Positions 52,043 through 60,732 of a stretch of DNA of 64,000 nt are shown here, in pieces. A program made the position numbers and the translations under genes. The notes below the pieces were generated by a model that was given only the letters and a program-made list of their open reading frames with translations, was not told the DNA's origin and searched no databases. Within the stretch, counting starts at the first letter, position 1; the number at the start of each line of letters is the position of its first letter. Source of the DNA: Streptomyces sp. CB03234 (lineage in GTDB: Bacteria; Actinomycetota; Actinomycetes; Streptomycetales; Streptomycetaceae); contig NZ_LIYH01000006.1 of assembly GCF_001905885.1 (NCBI RefSeq), positions 124,001 through 188,000 on the forward strand, in the 5' to 3' direction.

Positions 52043-52266
52043 TCACACCCGCCGCTCCCGCACCTGCCCGGGCCACTCGCCGACCGTGAAGGCCTCCGTG
52101 GGCGTGAATCCGTCCGACCGCGTGCGCCGGCAGCGCGCTGCGACGACCACGGGTCGGTGCCCCACGGGTCGGTGCCCCACTGGCCGGTGATGCCGCGCGG
52201 GTTCAGCCGGACGACCGCGCTGTCCAGCATGCCGCGTATCGCGGGGATGTCGTCGGCCCCGCCCAA
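52043..52266 (-). pseudogene. Internally deleted GNAT acetyltransferase remnant
   Basis: An N-terminal GNAT-like piece (GADDIPAIRGMLDSAVVRLN, GITGQWGTDPW) runs from a TTG at 52266. The C-terminal end GFTPTEAFTVGEWPGQV appears in another frame and stops at 52043. The acetyl-CoA-binding middle of about 90 residues is missing, and a 15-bp unit (CACGGGTCGGTGCCC on plus) is tandemly duplicated near 52146-52177, repeating WGTDP. Identification rests on remembered family sequence. Confidence 0.6.
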
Positions 52267-52305
52267 GGCGGGAACAAGGCGCGTGGATCATGCCAGACTC
52301 GCGGT

Positions 52306-52881
52306 ATGAGGCTTTTCGCTGCCGTGCTGCCGAGCCGCGTGGCCGTCGACGAACTCGGCGCCGTCGTCGACCGGTTGAGGGAGCTGCCCGGCGCCGGCGA
52401 CCTGCGCTGGACGGGCCGCGACGGCTGGCACTTCACGCTCGCGTTCATGGGGGAGGTGGACGACGGGCTGGTGCCGGAACTGCGTACCCGGCTCGCCCGC
52501 GCCGCGCACCGCACCGAGCCGTTCCCGCTGCGCCTGCACGGAGGCGGGCGGTTCGGGCGGCGCGTCCTGTGGGCGGGCGCGGCGGGCGGGCTGGACGAGA
52601 TGCGGCTGCTCGCCGAACGCGCGGACGCGGCCGCCCGGCGCTCCGGCATCCCGATGGACGAGCACCGCCGCTACCACGCCCACCTGACGGTGGCGCGCGG
52701 CCGCACGGACGCCACCGACCTGCGCCCGTTCGTCGAGCGGCTCCACGACTTCGAGGGCACCCGCTGGGAGGTGGCCGAGCTCGCCCTCGTACGCAGCCAC
52801 CTCCCGGGCGGCGGCGGTGGCGGAGGCCGGGGCCCGCGTTACGAGACGGTCGGGTCCTGGCCGCTCGGGCGGGCCGGTTAA
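52306..52881 (+). CDS. thpR: RNA 2',3'-cyclic phosphodiesterase (LigT/ThpR)
   Basis: A 191-residue 2H phosphoesterase that opens 2',3'-cyclic phosphates on RNA ends. Both catalytic HxT motifs are present: HFT at residues 42-44 and HLT at 126-128. The start RLFAAVLPS matches the family. A poly-Gly stretch precedes the last strand. No Shine-Dalgarno is obvious. The tiny membrane-peptide gene follows 9 bp downstream. Confidence 0.94.
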   Translation: MRLFAAVLPSRVAVDELGAVVDRLRELPGAGDLRWTGRDGWHFTLAFMGEVDDGLVPELRTRLARAAHRTEPFPLRLHGGGRFGRRVLWAGAAGGLDEMRLLAERADAAARRSGIPMDEHRRYHAHLTVARGRTDATDLRPFVERLHDFEGTRWEVAELALVRSHLPGGGGGGGRGPRYETVGSWPLGRAG

Positions 52882-52890
52882 CCTCGAAGG

Positions 52891-52977
52891 GTGGACCCGA
52901 AAACCCGTAACCGGATCATGGCCGGTGTACTCGTGCTGATGTTCGTGATCATCGCCGTGGCGGCCGCGCTCGGCTGA
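52891..52977 (+). CDS. 28-residue single-helix membrane peptide
   Basis: A short gene, GTG at 52891 to TGA at 52977. It encodes a basic N-terminus (VDPKTRNRIM) followed by one hydrophobic helix (AGVLVLMFVIIAVAAALG). AAGG lies just upstream, nine bases after the thpR stop. Similar 28-35 residue peptides are remembered from Streptomyces, and the K/R-then-helix layout predicts an N-in membrane peptide. Function unknown. Confidence 0.65.
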   Translation: MDPKTRNRIMAGVLVLMFVIIAVAAALG

Positions 52978-53008
52978 CCGAGCGCGGCCGCTCCGGCCTG
53001 TCGGCGCC

Positions 53009-53995
53009 TCACCAGGCGAAAGCCTCCGGGGACGGCCCCGGTCCCGGGAAGATCGCGTCCAGCTCCGTCAGGACCTCGTCCGACAGCTCCAGCTCCACGG
53101 CCCGCAGCGCGGAGTCGAGCTGCTCGGCGGTGCGCGGCCCGACGATCGGCCCCGTCACCCCCGGCCGGGACAGCAGCCAGGCCAGGGCCACCTCGCCGGG
53201 CTTGAGGCCGTGCTTGTCGAGGAGATCCTCGTACGCCTGGATCTGGAGGCGTACGTCGGTGTTGGCGAGGGCGTCCGCCGACCGCCCGCTCGTGCGGCGC
53301 GCCCCCTCGGTCTCCTTCTTGATCACCCCGCCGAGCAGCCCGCCGTGCAGCGGGGACCAGGGGATGACGCCGACGCCGTAGTCCTGCGCGGCCGGGATGA
53401 CCTCCATCTCGGCGCGGCGCTCGGCCAGGTTGTAGAGGCACTGCTCGCTGACGAGCCCGAGCATGCCGCGCCGGTCGGCGATCTCATTCGCCTGGGCGAT
53501 CTTGTAGCCGGGGAAGTTCGACGATCCCGCGTAGAGGATCTTCCCCTGCTGGATCAGTACGTCGATGGCCTGCCAGATCTCCTCGAACGGCGTGCGCCGG
53601 TCGATGTGGTGGAACTGGTAGAGGTCGATGTAGTCGGTGTTGAGCCGCTTGAGGCTGCCTTCGACGGCCCGCCGGACGTTCACGGCGGAGAGTCGGTCGT
53701 GGTTGGGCCAGACGTTCCCGTCGGCCGACATGTTCCCGTACACCTTGGTGGCGAGCACGACCTTGTCCCGGTCGCCGCCCCGGGCGAACCAGGAGCCGAT
53801 GATCTCCTCCGTACGGCCCTTGTTCTCGCCCCAGCCGTAGACGTTGGCGGTGTCGAAGAAGTTGATGCCCGCGTCGATCGCGGCGTTCATGATGGCGTGA
53901 CTGCCGGGCTCGTCGGTCTGGGGTCCGAAGTTCATCGTGCCGAGGACGAGTCGGCTGACCTTGAGTCCGGTGCGTCCGAGCTGCGTGTACTTCAT
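53009..53995 (-). CDS. Aldo/keto reductase
   Basis: A 328-residue NADPH-dependent oxidoreductase with a TIM barrel. The catalytic tetrad is visible: Asp48 and Tyr53 (FFDTANVYGWGENKG), Lys84 (LATKVYGN) and His at 129/130 (LYQFHHID). The C-terminal cofactor region is GVTGPIVGPRTAEQL. It resembles the YajO/PhdL-like AKR group acting on varied aldehydes and ketones. Convergent with the 28-residue peptide gene. Confidence 0.94.
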   Translation of the reverse strand: MKYTQLGRTGLKVSRLVLGTMNFGPQTDEPGSHAIMNAAIDAGINFFDTANVYGWGENKGRTEEIIGSWFARGGDRDKVVLATKVYGNMSADGNVWPNHDRLSAVNVRRAVEGSLKRLNTDYIDLYQFHHIDRRTPFEEIWQAIDVLIQQGKILYAGSSNFPGYKIAQANEIADRRGMLGLVSEQCLYNLAERRAEMEVIPAAQDYGVGVIPWSPLHGGLLGGVIKKETEGARRTSGRSADALANTDVRLQIQAYEDLLDKHGLKPGEVALAWLLSRPGVTGPIVGPRTAEQLDSALRAVELELSDEVLTELDAIFPGPGPSPEAFAW

Positions 53996-54076
53996 GGACG
54001 TACAGCCAACGCCTTCGAGCGCCCTCGAAGCAAGGGGGCGCCGGGCGGGGCGCGGACGACGTGAGGGGGCGCGCGG

Positions 54077-54667
54077 TCAGTCGCGGGGGAAGTCGGCGGT
54101 GTCGAGGACGAGGCCGACGGGGGTGTCGGTGAGGTCGATGGGCTCGCCGAAGTCGAACCGGGCGTCTGCGGTGTACTCCTCGCCCTTCGGGTTGGTGTGG
54201 AGGACGCACCTGCCGGTGTACGGGTCGACGATGAGGTAGACCGGGACCTTGGCCTCGGCGTAGGCGGCCTTCTTGGGCCCGTAGTCGTTCATGCCGGTGC
54301 TGCGGGAGATGACCTCGGCGACGAACTCGACGTCCTGATAGCGACACAGCCCCTTGTCGGTCACGGCGGCGTTCTCGGCGAGCAGGGCCATGTCGGAGGC
54401 GAGGCCGTTGAGGTATCCCGGGTAGTCGATGCGGACGTCGGACACCAGCCGCTTGCGGGGGTGCTTGGTCCGAAGCTGGTCATAGATGTTCGCGATGATG
54501 TCCCAGTGGATCTTCCGCTGCGGCGTCATGAAGATGTTTCCCCCGACGATCTCGGTCTTGAAGCCCTCGGGGACGCCCATCCGCTCGAGCCCCTCGAACA
54601 TCTCGTCCAAGGTCCACTCGTGGTTGCTCTCGGCCATGTGGATCCTGTCGTCGTCTACGACGGTCAT
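54077..54667 (-). CDS. Uma2-family (DUF820) putative endonuclease, second copy
   Basis: A 196-residue Uma2 protein, the same length as the one at 4970 but clearly divergent in sequence. EIVGGNIFMTPQRKIHW opens the fold; ASDMALLAE gives the catalytic-type Asp; EFVAEVISRST supplies the Glu and KKAAYAEAKVPVYLIVD the Lys and final strand. GGGAGGAG precedes the ATG. It lies on the island-B side of the window, mirroring the first Uma2 beside island A. Confidence 0.83.
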   Translation of the reverse strand: MTVVDDDRIHMAESNHEWTLDEMFEGLERMGVPEGFKTEIVGGNIFMTPQRKIHWDIIANIYDQLRTKHPRKRLVSDVRIDYPGYLNGLASDMALLAENAAVTDKGLCRYQDVEFVAEVISRSTGMNDYGPKKAAYAEAKVPVYLIVDPYTGRCVLHTNPKGEEYTADARFDFGEPIDLTDTPVGLVLDTADFPRD

Positions 54668-54775
54668 CGTGGCGCTCCTCCCCGCTGCCGCGTGATCGCA
54701 TGCAGCCGCGCATCTCAACGATACGCAGGCAAGGGCCGACACGCCGGTGGCGACAACTCGCCATTCAGTGAGAGG

Positions 54776-55276
54776 TCACGCCCCGCCCAGCCACCCCGCC
54801 GCGTCGAGCCGGAAGGCCGTCTCGGCCGGTACGACGGTACGCAGCGCCTCCTCCATGTCGCCGATGCGCTCCGGCCCGAGTGCCCCGGCCCACTCCGCCC
54901 GTAGCTCGTCGAAAATCGCGGCCGAGCGGGCCAGGGCGTCCAGGCCGTGCGGGGTGAGGCGGACGAGCTTGCGGCGGGCGTCGGCGGGGTCGTCGGCGCG
55001 CTCGGCGTACCCGAGGGCGACGAGCCGGTCCACGGTCTTGCCGGCCGCCTGCTTGGACACCCCGAGGCGCCGCCCCACCTCGCTGGCGGTCGCGCCGCCG
55101 GTCCCGATCGCCTGCATGGCGAAGCCGTACGCGGGCCGTACGTCGGGGTGGCCCTGACGGGCGAGTTCCGCGTGGAGGCGGTCGATGAGGGTGCGGAACC
55201 CGGCGAAGAGGAGCAGGGGCAGCTCATGGCCCTTGCCGTATTCGACAACCTGGTTTACCTTTTGATCGTCAACCAT
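54776..55276 (-). CDS. MarR-family transcriptional regulator
   Basis: A 166-residue winged-helix regulator with the recognition region TGGATASEVGRRLGVSKQAAGKTVDRLVALGY and wing RADDPADARRKLVRLT. ATG 55276 is chosen because TAAGAT is exactly 7 bp upstream (leaderless pattern); an ATG three codons earlier overlaps that box. It is divergent from the AhpD-like gene by 23 bp, its likely target. TGGTTTAC/GTCAACCA (55251-55275) within its first codons could be an operator. Confidence 0.9.
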   Translation of the reverse strand: MVDDQKVNQVVEYGKGHELPLLLFAGFRTLIDRLHAELARQGHPDVRPAYGFAMQAIGTGGATASEVGRRLGVSKQAAGKTVDRLVALGYAERADDPADARRKLVRLTPHGLDALARSAAIFDELRAEWAGALGPERIGDMEEALRTVVPAETAFRLDAAGWLGGA

Positions 55277-55299
55277 GTTGTCCATCTTAGGAGTGGCAC

Positions 55300-55806
55300 G
55301 TGTTCGTCGACCACACCCTGGAGTCCGCCCCGCCGGCCGCCCGCCCCGTGATGGAAGCCGTTTCGCGGCGGACGGGCGGCCGGCTCCCGTCGGCCGTCGC
55401 CCGGATGGCCGCCTCTCCCGAACTGCTGGAGGGCTTCATGACCCTCACGGCCATGTTCGACCGCACCACCCTGGATCCGATCGCCCGCGAGACGGTCGTC
55501 ATGGCCGTGGCCACCCGCAACGGCTGCCAGGTCTGCGTGGACCTCCACACCCGCAAGCTCCGCACCCTGGGCGCCGGCGCCGATGTCATCGCCGCCCTCC
55601 GCGAGGGCACGCCCCTGCCCGACGAACGCCTCGAAGCCGTACGGCGGTTCGTCGGCGCCGTCTACGCCACGACGGGCGAGGTCTCCGACGAGGACCTCGC
55701 CGCCTTCCTCGCCCACGGCTACACGGAACGCAACGCCCTGGAGGTCGTCATGGGCATCGGCACCTACACCATGTCGACCCTCGCGAACCGGCTCACGCGG
55801 GCGTAG
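55300..55806 (+). CDS. Carboxymuconolactone decarboxylase/AhpD-like protein
   Basis: A 168-residue protein of the CMD/AhpD alkylhydroperoxidase superfamily. The redox-type CxxC is at Cys76 and Cys79 with His83 (NGCQVCVDLHTRKL), so a thiol-based peroxidase or disulfide role is likely. The GTG start has AGGAG upstream. Control by the divergent MarR regulator suggests an oxidant- or electrophile-responsive pair. The 3' end overlaps the next MarR gene by 14 bp. Confidence 0.88.
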   Translation: MFVDHTLESAPPAARPVMEAVSRRTGGRLPSAVARMAASPELLEGFMTLTAMFDRTTLDPIARETVVMAVATRNGCQVCVDLHTRKLRTLGAGADVIAALREGTPLPDERLEAVRRFVGAVYATTGEVSDEDLAAFLAHGYTERNALEVVMGIGTYTMSTLANRLTRA

Positions 55807-56272
55807 CCGCCGCGACGTTGTCGGCCATGCGGCGCAGCACCTTGAGCGCGGCGACGTACTCGTCGTCGCTGATGCCGTCGTGGATCCGCGCCCGGATGCC
55901 GGTCACCAGCTCCTTGATACGGGCCTTGGCGGCGCGGCCCTCGTCGGTGAGGTGCAGGCGCTGCTCGGCGTCGATACCGAGCCAGCCCCGGTGGAGCAGG
56001 TGGTCGACGGCGCGGGAGGCGTCGTGCGGGGTGTCCGCGACGTCGGCGAGCCCGGAGACGATGACCTCACGGGTGACGTGGTCGCCGACGTCCACCCGGT
56101 TGAGCGTCCACCACTGGGGCTGGGTGACGTCCACGCGGGCCATGGCGTCGCGGAGGTGCGTGATGACCGCCTTGTGGACGACGCCGCTCCAGTAACCGAT
56201 GGGCTGGGAGGCGAGGTCGGCGTCGGTGGCGGCGGGGTCGGCGGGGGCGGGAGCAGTCGTTGTCGTCGTCAT
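55793..56272 (-). CDS. MarR-family winged-helix regulator
   Basis: A 159-residue regulator. After a Thr/Ala-rich N-terminus, helices (YWSGVVHKAVITHLRDAMAR), the recognition region (DTPHDASRAVDHLLHRGWL) and the wing (IDAEQRLHLTDEG) follow the MarR plan. WTLNRV resembles a conserved start of the second helix. A perfect palindrome at 56287-56308 lies just upstream and is the probable operator. Target beyond itself unclear; the divergent hydrolase at 56426 is a candidate. Confidence 0.87.
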   Translation of the reverse strand: MTTTTTAPAPADPAATDADLASQPIGYWSGVVHKAVITHLRDAMARVDVTQPQWWTLNRVDVGDHVTREVIVSGLADVADTPHDASRAVDHLLHRGWLGIDAEQRLHLTDEGRAAKARIKELVTGIRARIHDGISDDEYVAALKVLRRMADNVAAATPA

Positions 56273-56286
56273 GCGGACGATCGTAG

Positions 56287-56308
56287 GACCTCAACCGCGC
56301 TTGAGGTC
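56287..56308. promoter_or_regulatory. Perfect palindrome upstream of MarR gene
   Basis: GACCTCAA-N6-TTGAGGTC, 14 bp from the MarR start codon at 56272. Symmetry and position fit a MarR dimer site. Confidence 0.7.
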
Positions 56309-56425
56309 AACTCCCTTACGGGGCACGTCCGTCCACGGGCGGAGACCGGCGTACGTCCAGGGGCCCACACCGTTCAGGCCGTGGGAGGACGACCCGGGAA
56401 GGGGCCGCTGCCTAGCCTCACCGGT

Positions 56426-57589
56426 ATGCATCCACTGCCTCGCGGCGCAGCAGCCGCTTTACTCGGCCTGTCCCTCACCCTGCTCGGCACGGGCGTCGCC
56501 CAGGCCGCACCCCCCGCCACGGCCCCTTCCCCGGCCGCCGAGACCGCCCGCGTACGCCTCGAACTGCCGCCGCCCACCGGGGCGTACGCCGTCGGCCGCG
56601 ACACCCTGCACCTCGTGGACACCGACCGCCCCGACCCCTGGGTCCCGGAGGCCGGGGCACGCGAGCTGATGGTGTCCCTGTACTACCCGGCCCGGCCCGG
56701 CGGCGGCCGGACCGCCCCGTACATGACCGAGGGCGAGGCCCGCGCCTTCATCGAGGACCGGGAACTCACCGACGCGGTCTCCGCCCGGACCCTCAGCGGC
56801 ACCCGCACCAACTCCCGCCCCGGCGCGGCGCCCGTACGCGGAAAGTTCCCGCTCGTGGTGCTGTCGCCCGGGTTCACCGTCAACCGCTCCACGCTGACCC
56901 TGCTCGCCGAGGAACTCGCCAGCCAGGGGTACGTCGTCGCCGCCGTCGACCACGCCTACGAGACAGTGGGCACGGCGTTCCCCGGCGGCCGTCTCCTGGA
57001 CTGCGTCGCCTGCGAGAAGATCCAGCCGGGTGGGTACGGCGTGGTGCCCAAGGGCCGCGCGAAGGACGTGTCCTTCCTGCTCGACCGGCTGCTCTCCGAC
57101 CGGCACCCCGCCTGGCGGCACGCCCGCATGATCGACCACGCGCGGATCGGCATGGCCGGCCACTCCATCGGCGGCGCGTCCGCCGCGACGACCATGGCGG
57201 GCGACCGGCGGGTACGCGCCGGGGCCAACATGGACGGCTCCTTCATGGAGCCGATCCCGGCCGAAGGCCTGGGCGGACGCCCCTTCATGATGCTGGGCAC
57301 GGGCGACGACGACCGCTCGTGGGTGCGCGACTGGCCCCTCCTCGACGGCTGGAAGCGCTGGATCAACGTCACCGGATCGGGCCACTTCACCTTCACCGAC
57401 ACGCCCGTCCTCGCCGACCAGCTGGGCCTCCTGCCCCCGGGCGAGCCCCTGTCGGGCAAACGGTCGCAGGAGATCACCCGCGCGTACGTGACGGCCTTCT
57501 TCGACCTGCACCTGAAGGGCGCGGAGCGGCCTCTACTGGACGGTCCCTCCGCCGAGCACCCGGAGGTGGTCTTCCACGAGGAACGCTGA
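56426..57589 (+). CDS. Secreted alpha/beta hydrolase (PAF-acetylhydrolase-like)
   Basis: A 387-residue secreted hydrolase. The signal peptide spans residues 1-30 (GAAAALLGLSLTLLGTGVAQA). The nucleophile elbow GHSIGG has Ser at residue 247; an Asp likely lies after VRAGANMDGSF, and the His is in GSGHFTFTD. The fold and YYPARPGG...PLVVLSPGF pattern fit the PAF-acetylhydrolase/lipase branch; substrate unknown. TAGCCT is 7 bp before the ATG with no Shine-Dalgarno, indicating a leaderless mRNA. The last 57 bp are antisense to the DUF397 gene. Confidence 0.9.
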   Translation: MHPLPRGAAAALLGLSLTLLGTGVAQAAPPATAPSPAAETARVRLELPPPTGAYAVGRDTLHLVDTDRPDPWVPEAGARELMVSLYYPARPGGGRTAPYMTEGEARAFIEDRELTDAVSARTLSGTRTNSRPGAAPVRGKFPLVVLSPGFTVNRSTLTLLAEELASQGYVVAAVDHAYETVGTAFPGGRLLDCVACEKIQPGGYGVVPKGRAKDVSFLLDRLLSDRHPAWRHARMIDHARIGMAGHSIGGASAATTMAGDRRVRAGANMDGSFMEPIPAEGLGGRPFMMLGTGDDDRSWVRDWPLLDGWKRWINVTGSGHFTFTDTPVLADQLGLLPPGEPLSGKRSQEITRAYVTAFFDLHLKGAERPLLDGPSAEHPEVVFHEER

Positions 57590-57739
57590 CCAGGCGGCGG
57601 GGGAGAGGGCCAGGGCGGGGCGGGTCACGTCCTTGGAGTCACGGACGTGGACGGTGCGGGGGGAGAGGGCGACCTCGACGCAGTCGCCGCCCTGGTCGCC
57701 GCTGTAGCTGCTTTTGAACCAGTCGAGGTTGGTGCTCAT
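57533..57739 (-). CDS. DUF397 domain protein, second copy
   Basis: A 68-residue DUF397 protein: WFKSSYSGDQGGDCVEVA, VHVRDSKD and AWSAFL. Its ATG overlaps the XRE gene stop (ATGA). Same partner arrangement as at 7165-8173 but only moderately similar in sequence. The 3' third overlaps the end of the secreted hydrolase gene on the other strand. Confidence 0.92.
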   Translation of the reverse strand: MSTNLDWFKSSYSGDQGGDCVEVALSPRTVHVRDSKDVTRPALALSPAAWSAFLVEDHLRVLGGGTVQ

Positions 57740-58551
57740 AGCTCGCGTGCCACCTGTTCGATAAGTTTGGCGGAGTCCTCCGGTGTGAGGGCCTGAGCCC
57801 GCAGAATGCCATAGCGGGCGAACACGTCTCCCATGTCAGGCTGTTCGCTGAGAAAGTAGCGTCCGCCCTGACCCTCGACGTAGACGAGACCGCGCCGCTC
57901 GGCTGTGTCCAGGAGAGTGAAAGGCCCGTTCAGTCCGGCATGGGTCTGTCGGTCTTCAGGCATCACCTGGATCTCAACGTTGCGTAGTCGTGCGACGTCG
58001 AGGACGTGCAGCAAGTTCTCCTTGAGGACGTCTGGACCGCCAAGGGGCCGGGTCAGCACTGCCCTTTCGAGCACGAAGCTGATCAGTGGCGTGGGCTTGC
58101 GGTGGAACAGAGCCTGCCGCGCCAGGCGAGCCGCGACTCCCGCATCGATCTCGTCACTGTCCAAGGGCGGACAGGCACAGCCGATGACAGCGCGGGCGTA
58201 CGACTCGGTCTGGAGTAGTCCGGGGATCACGTGATTTTCGTACTTGTGCACGCCCGCCGCCTTCGCCTCCTCCTCCAAGTAGTCCTCGAACCAGGCCGCG
58301 ACCCCGCTCGCCTTCACCTCCTCCGCCACCTCCACCAGTGCACCTTGTGCACCCAGCACCTCGTCCGCCACGTTCACGAAGTTGCCCCTCGGGCGGCGTT
58401 CGCCGCGCTCGATCATGGCCACTTGGGACTTGGAGTATCCGGTCTCCCGGCCCAGCGCCTCCTGGGAGACCTTGGCCCGCTCCCGGTAGAACCGCAGCAG
58501 CCTGCCGAACGCCTTCGCGGCGCCTGGGCTGCCGTTGTTTCCGATGTTCAC
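57736..58551 (-). CDS. XRE-family regulator with DUF5753 domain, second copy
   Basis: A 271-residue regulator. Helix-turn-helix at about residues 16-70 (RLLRFYRERAKVSQEALGRETGYSKSQVAMIERG). A DUF5753 domain follows (VIPGLLQTESYARAVIG, VMPEDRQTHAGLNGPFTLLD, YVEGQGGRYFLSE). GTG 58551 has GGAGGG upstream. Paired with the following DUF397 gene and divergent from the gene at 58634, the same cassette plan as at 7.2-8.7 kb. Confidence 0.92.
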   Translation of the reverse strand: MNIGNNGSPGAAKAFGRLLRFYRERAKVSQEALGRETGYSKSQVAMIERGERRPRGNFVNVADEVLGAQGALVEVAEEVKASGVAAWFEDYLEEEAKAAGVHKYENHVIPGLLQTESYARAVIGCACPPLDSDEIDAGVAARLARQALFHRKPTPLISFVLERAVLTRPLGGPDVLKENLLHVLDVARLRNVEIQVMPEDRQTHAGLNGPFTLLDTAERRGLVYVEGQGGRYFLSEQPDMGDVFARYGILRAQALTPEDSAKLIEQVAREL

Positions 58552-58633
58552 GCCCGCCCTCCCCACGTACACAGTCCTGCACAAACGCCGTGTGGCGCTG
58601 GTCACAGTAGAGCGGGACCGCAAAGCTGGCCGC

Positions 58634-59056
58634 ATGAATCCGCGCATTTCACTTGACAGGGTTCCGTCCTGGATTCCCGCGTCCGGGCATGCCCTGCGGC
58701 ATGCGGGCATCCACTTCGACGCCGTGCGCATCGGGGGACTCCTCGGGGAGGAAGTGGCTTACCGGCTCATGGAGTTCACCGACTTCCAGGCCGGGCCGAT
58801 CGTCCGGGAGCTGACCGGTGAGCAGAACCTGTACTTCCTCCTGCCGCCCCAGACGGCGGCGGCTCACGCGTGGCCGGCGGGGACGCGGGCCCTGAGCCGA
58901 GCCGGGCGCAGCGCCGCGTTCGTCGGCATCCCCGCGCTCGACGGGCTGACCTGGCCACTGGACTGGCGCTCGCACCCCACCGAGGAAGTCCCCTTCGTGG
59001 AACCCGACTTGCTTCACGAAATGGTGGGCCACGCGCTCAACGCGCCGCCCCGGTAA
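58634..59056 (+). CDS. Hypothetical protein divergent from XRE/DUF397
   Basis: A 140-residue protein of unknown function. PSWIPASGHALRHAGIHFDAVRI, FTDFQAGPIVRELTGEQNLYFLLPP and IPALDGLTWPLDWRS recall short Streptomyces proteins encoded next to XRE/DUF397 pairs. No catalytic motif. It ends 39 bp before repeat island B. Confidence 0.72.
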   Translation: MNPRISLDRVPSWIPASGHALRHAGIHFDAVRIGGLLGEEVAYRLMEFTDFQAGPIVRELTGEQNLYFLLPPQTAAAHAWPAGTRALSRAGRSAAFVGIPALDGLTWPLDWRSHPTEEVPFVEPDLLHEMVGHALNAPPR

Positions 59057-59094
59057 GGCTCTCGGTGTGGGCGTGCTGGTCATGGTGGGCGTGT

Positions 59095-59226
59095 GGGCCG
59101 CCCTCTCTCCGAGTGTGGCGGGCTCCGGCGGCCCGTCAAGGGCGCTTCGCGTCGGCTTCGCCGATGGGCTTCGCCCACCCTTGACCGGCCGCCTCCGCCC
59201 GCCTTTTCCCACTCGGAGGGCGGCCC
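59095..59226 (+). repeat. Extended palindrome E, copy B1
   Basis: A 132-bp copy nearly identical to 3315-3446, with the four-way-junction tip at 59135-59185 (outer GTCAAGGG/CCCTTGAC; third mini-hairpin GGGCTTCGCCC). Confidence 0.85.
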
Positions 59227-59719
59227 CGGGGGAACGGGCCCAGGAGGGGCGCCCCTTTCCCGTGCCGTTCGTGGCCGTGAGACGGGTGCCGCAGGGGGCG
59301 CGGCAGAGGAATGGGGCGGCGCGGCTCGGCTAAGCGGCGGGCCGCCGTCTGTGGGTTGCGGTGCAGGACCTCGCTTCGGTGGGTGGTGGGTGCGCGGGAG
59401 TGGTGTGGGGTTTCCGGGCTGGGTTCGGCGGCTGCGGGTGGGTGAGGGGCTGGGGTTCAGGCAGGTGGCTGGGGTGGGTGCGGGGTTGGGCCGGGGTGTT
59501 GCCCTGTCCGGCCGGGGGCATGGCGGGGACGTTGGGCCCCGGGTCGGTGAAGCTCCCGGCGCGGCCTGGTCTCCGGCTTGGGCCCGGGGCCGGGGCCTCC
59601 CGGACGGTCGGGCGCGGCCGGGTCGGTCCGGCCGCCGACACCGGCCGCCGTGGCACGCACGCTGCTGCCCTGCCCGGGCGCTCGAAGTCCGGGAAGGGGC
59701 GGCCCCTTTGGCCTCTCCG

Positions 59720-59838
59720 GTCACAGCCGTGTCGGCTCACCGGGGTTGTGTGCGGGATCGGACACCTGTGCCGGGATGCTCGTGGCCGGGAGGTGTCCTG
59801 CTCCGCACACAACTCCCCGGCTGTGGTGCCGGTGTGAC
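59720..59838 (+). repeat. Palindrome H, copy B1
   Basis: A 119-bp palindrome with outer GTCACAGCC/GGTGTGAC arms and inner GGTTGTGTGCGG...GGACACC / GGTGTCC...ACACAACTCC arms. Substitutions relative to the other copies are more frequent here than in A1, A2 or B2. Confidence 0.8.
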
Positions 59839-60136
59839 CGTGGGGACCGGTGAGGCGCCCTCGTGAGGCGGGCGGGGCCCCTGGGACTTTCGAGCCCGGC
59901 ACGCGTGACGCCAAGCGGGGGCCGTCGTGCCCCGGCACAGGACCAGGTCTGCCCGGCGCCCGGGGCGGGATCCAGCCCCTCGTCTCCTCCAGGAGTCGGG
60001 GCGGGGTCCGGTCACCGGTGCACCGCACGGTCGGTTGCCTGTCCGGCACCCGCCTGGGGCGCGCCCTTCCCCTGGCAGCCCCCAGGGCCCCGGACACGTC
60101 ATCGGACCCAGCGGGCGGGCTCCTCCGCCCTCTCCA

Positions 60137-60256
60137 GTCACAGCCGTGTCGCCTCGCCGGAGTTGTGGGCGGGATGGGACACCCACAGCCCCCGACATCA
60201 CGGCGGGGAGGTGTCCCACACCGCACACAACTCCCCCATCCCGGCGCTGCTGTGAC
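60137..60256 (-). repeat. Palindrome H, copy B2 (inverted partner)
   Basis: A 120-bp palindrome nearly matching the reverse complement of copy A1. The half facing the outer arm reads GAGTTGTGTGCGGTGTGGGA on the minus strand, as in A1; the half facing the centre carries GAGTTGTGGGCGGGATGGGA. Confidence 0.85.
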
Positions 60257-60600
60257 CGAGGAGACGGGTGGGACCTGCCCTGCGTGGCAGGCGGGGCCGG
60301 TGAGCCCCGGGCGCCGCTCCGCCAGGGCAACACCCGGCCCAGCCCCCGCCCCACCCCAGCCACCCGCCTGAACCCCAACCCCTCACCCACCCGCAGCCGC
60401 CGAGCCGGGCCCGGATGCCCCATGCCACTGGGGCGCACCCCCACCCACCGGAGCGAGGTCTTGTACCGCAGCCGAAAGGCGGCCGCCCGCCGCCGAGCCG
60501 ACAGCGAGCACCCCATTCCACTGCCGCGCCCCCTGCGGCGCCCGCCTCCTGGCCACGAACGGCACGGGGAAAGGGGCGCCCCTCCTGGGCCCGTTCCCCC

Positions 60601-60732
60601 GGGCCGCCCTCCGAGTGGGAAAAGGCGGGCGGAGGCGGCCGGTCAAGGGTGGCCGTAGGCCATCGGCGAAGCCGACGCGAAGCGCCCTTGAGGGGGCGCT
60701 GGAGCCCGCCACACTCGGAGAGAGGGCGGCCC
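60601..60732 (-). repeat. Extended palindrome E, copy B2 (inverted partner)
   Basis: A 132-bp inverted copy with the junction tip at 60642-60692. It carries the GGCCTACGGCC version of the third mini-hairpin, like A2. Confidence 0.85.
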
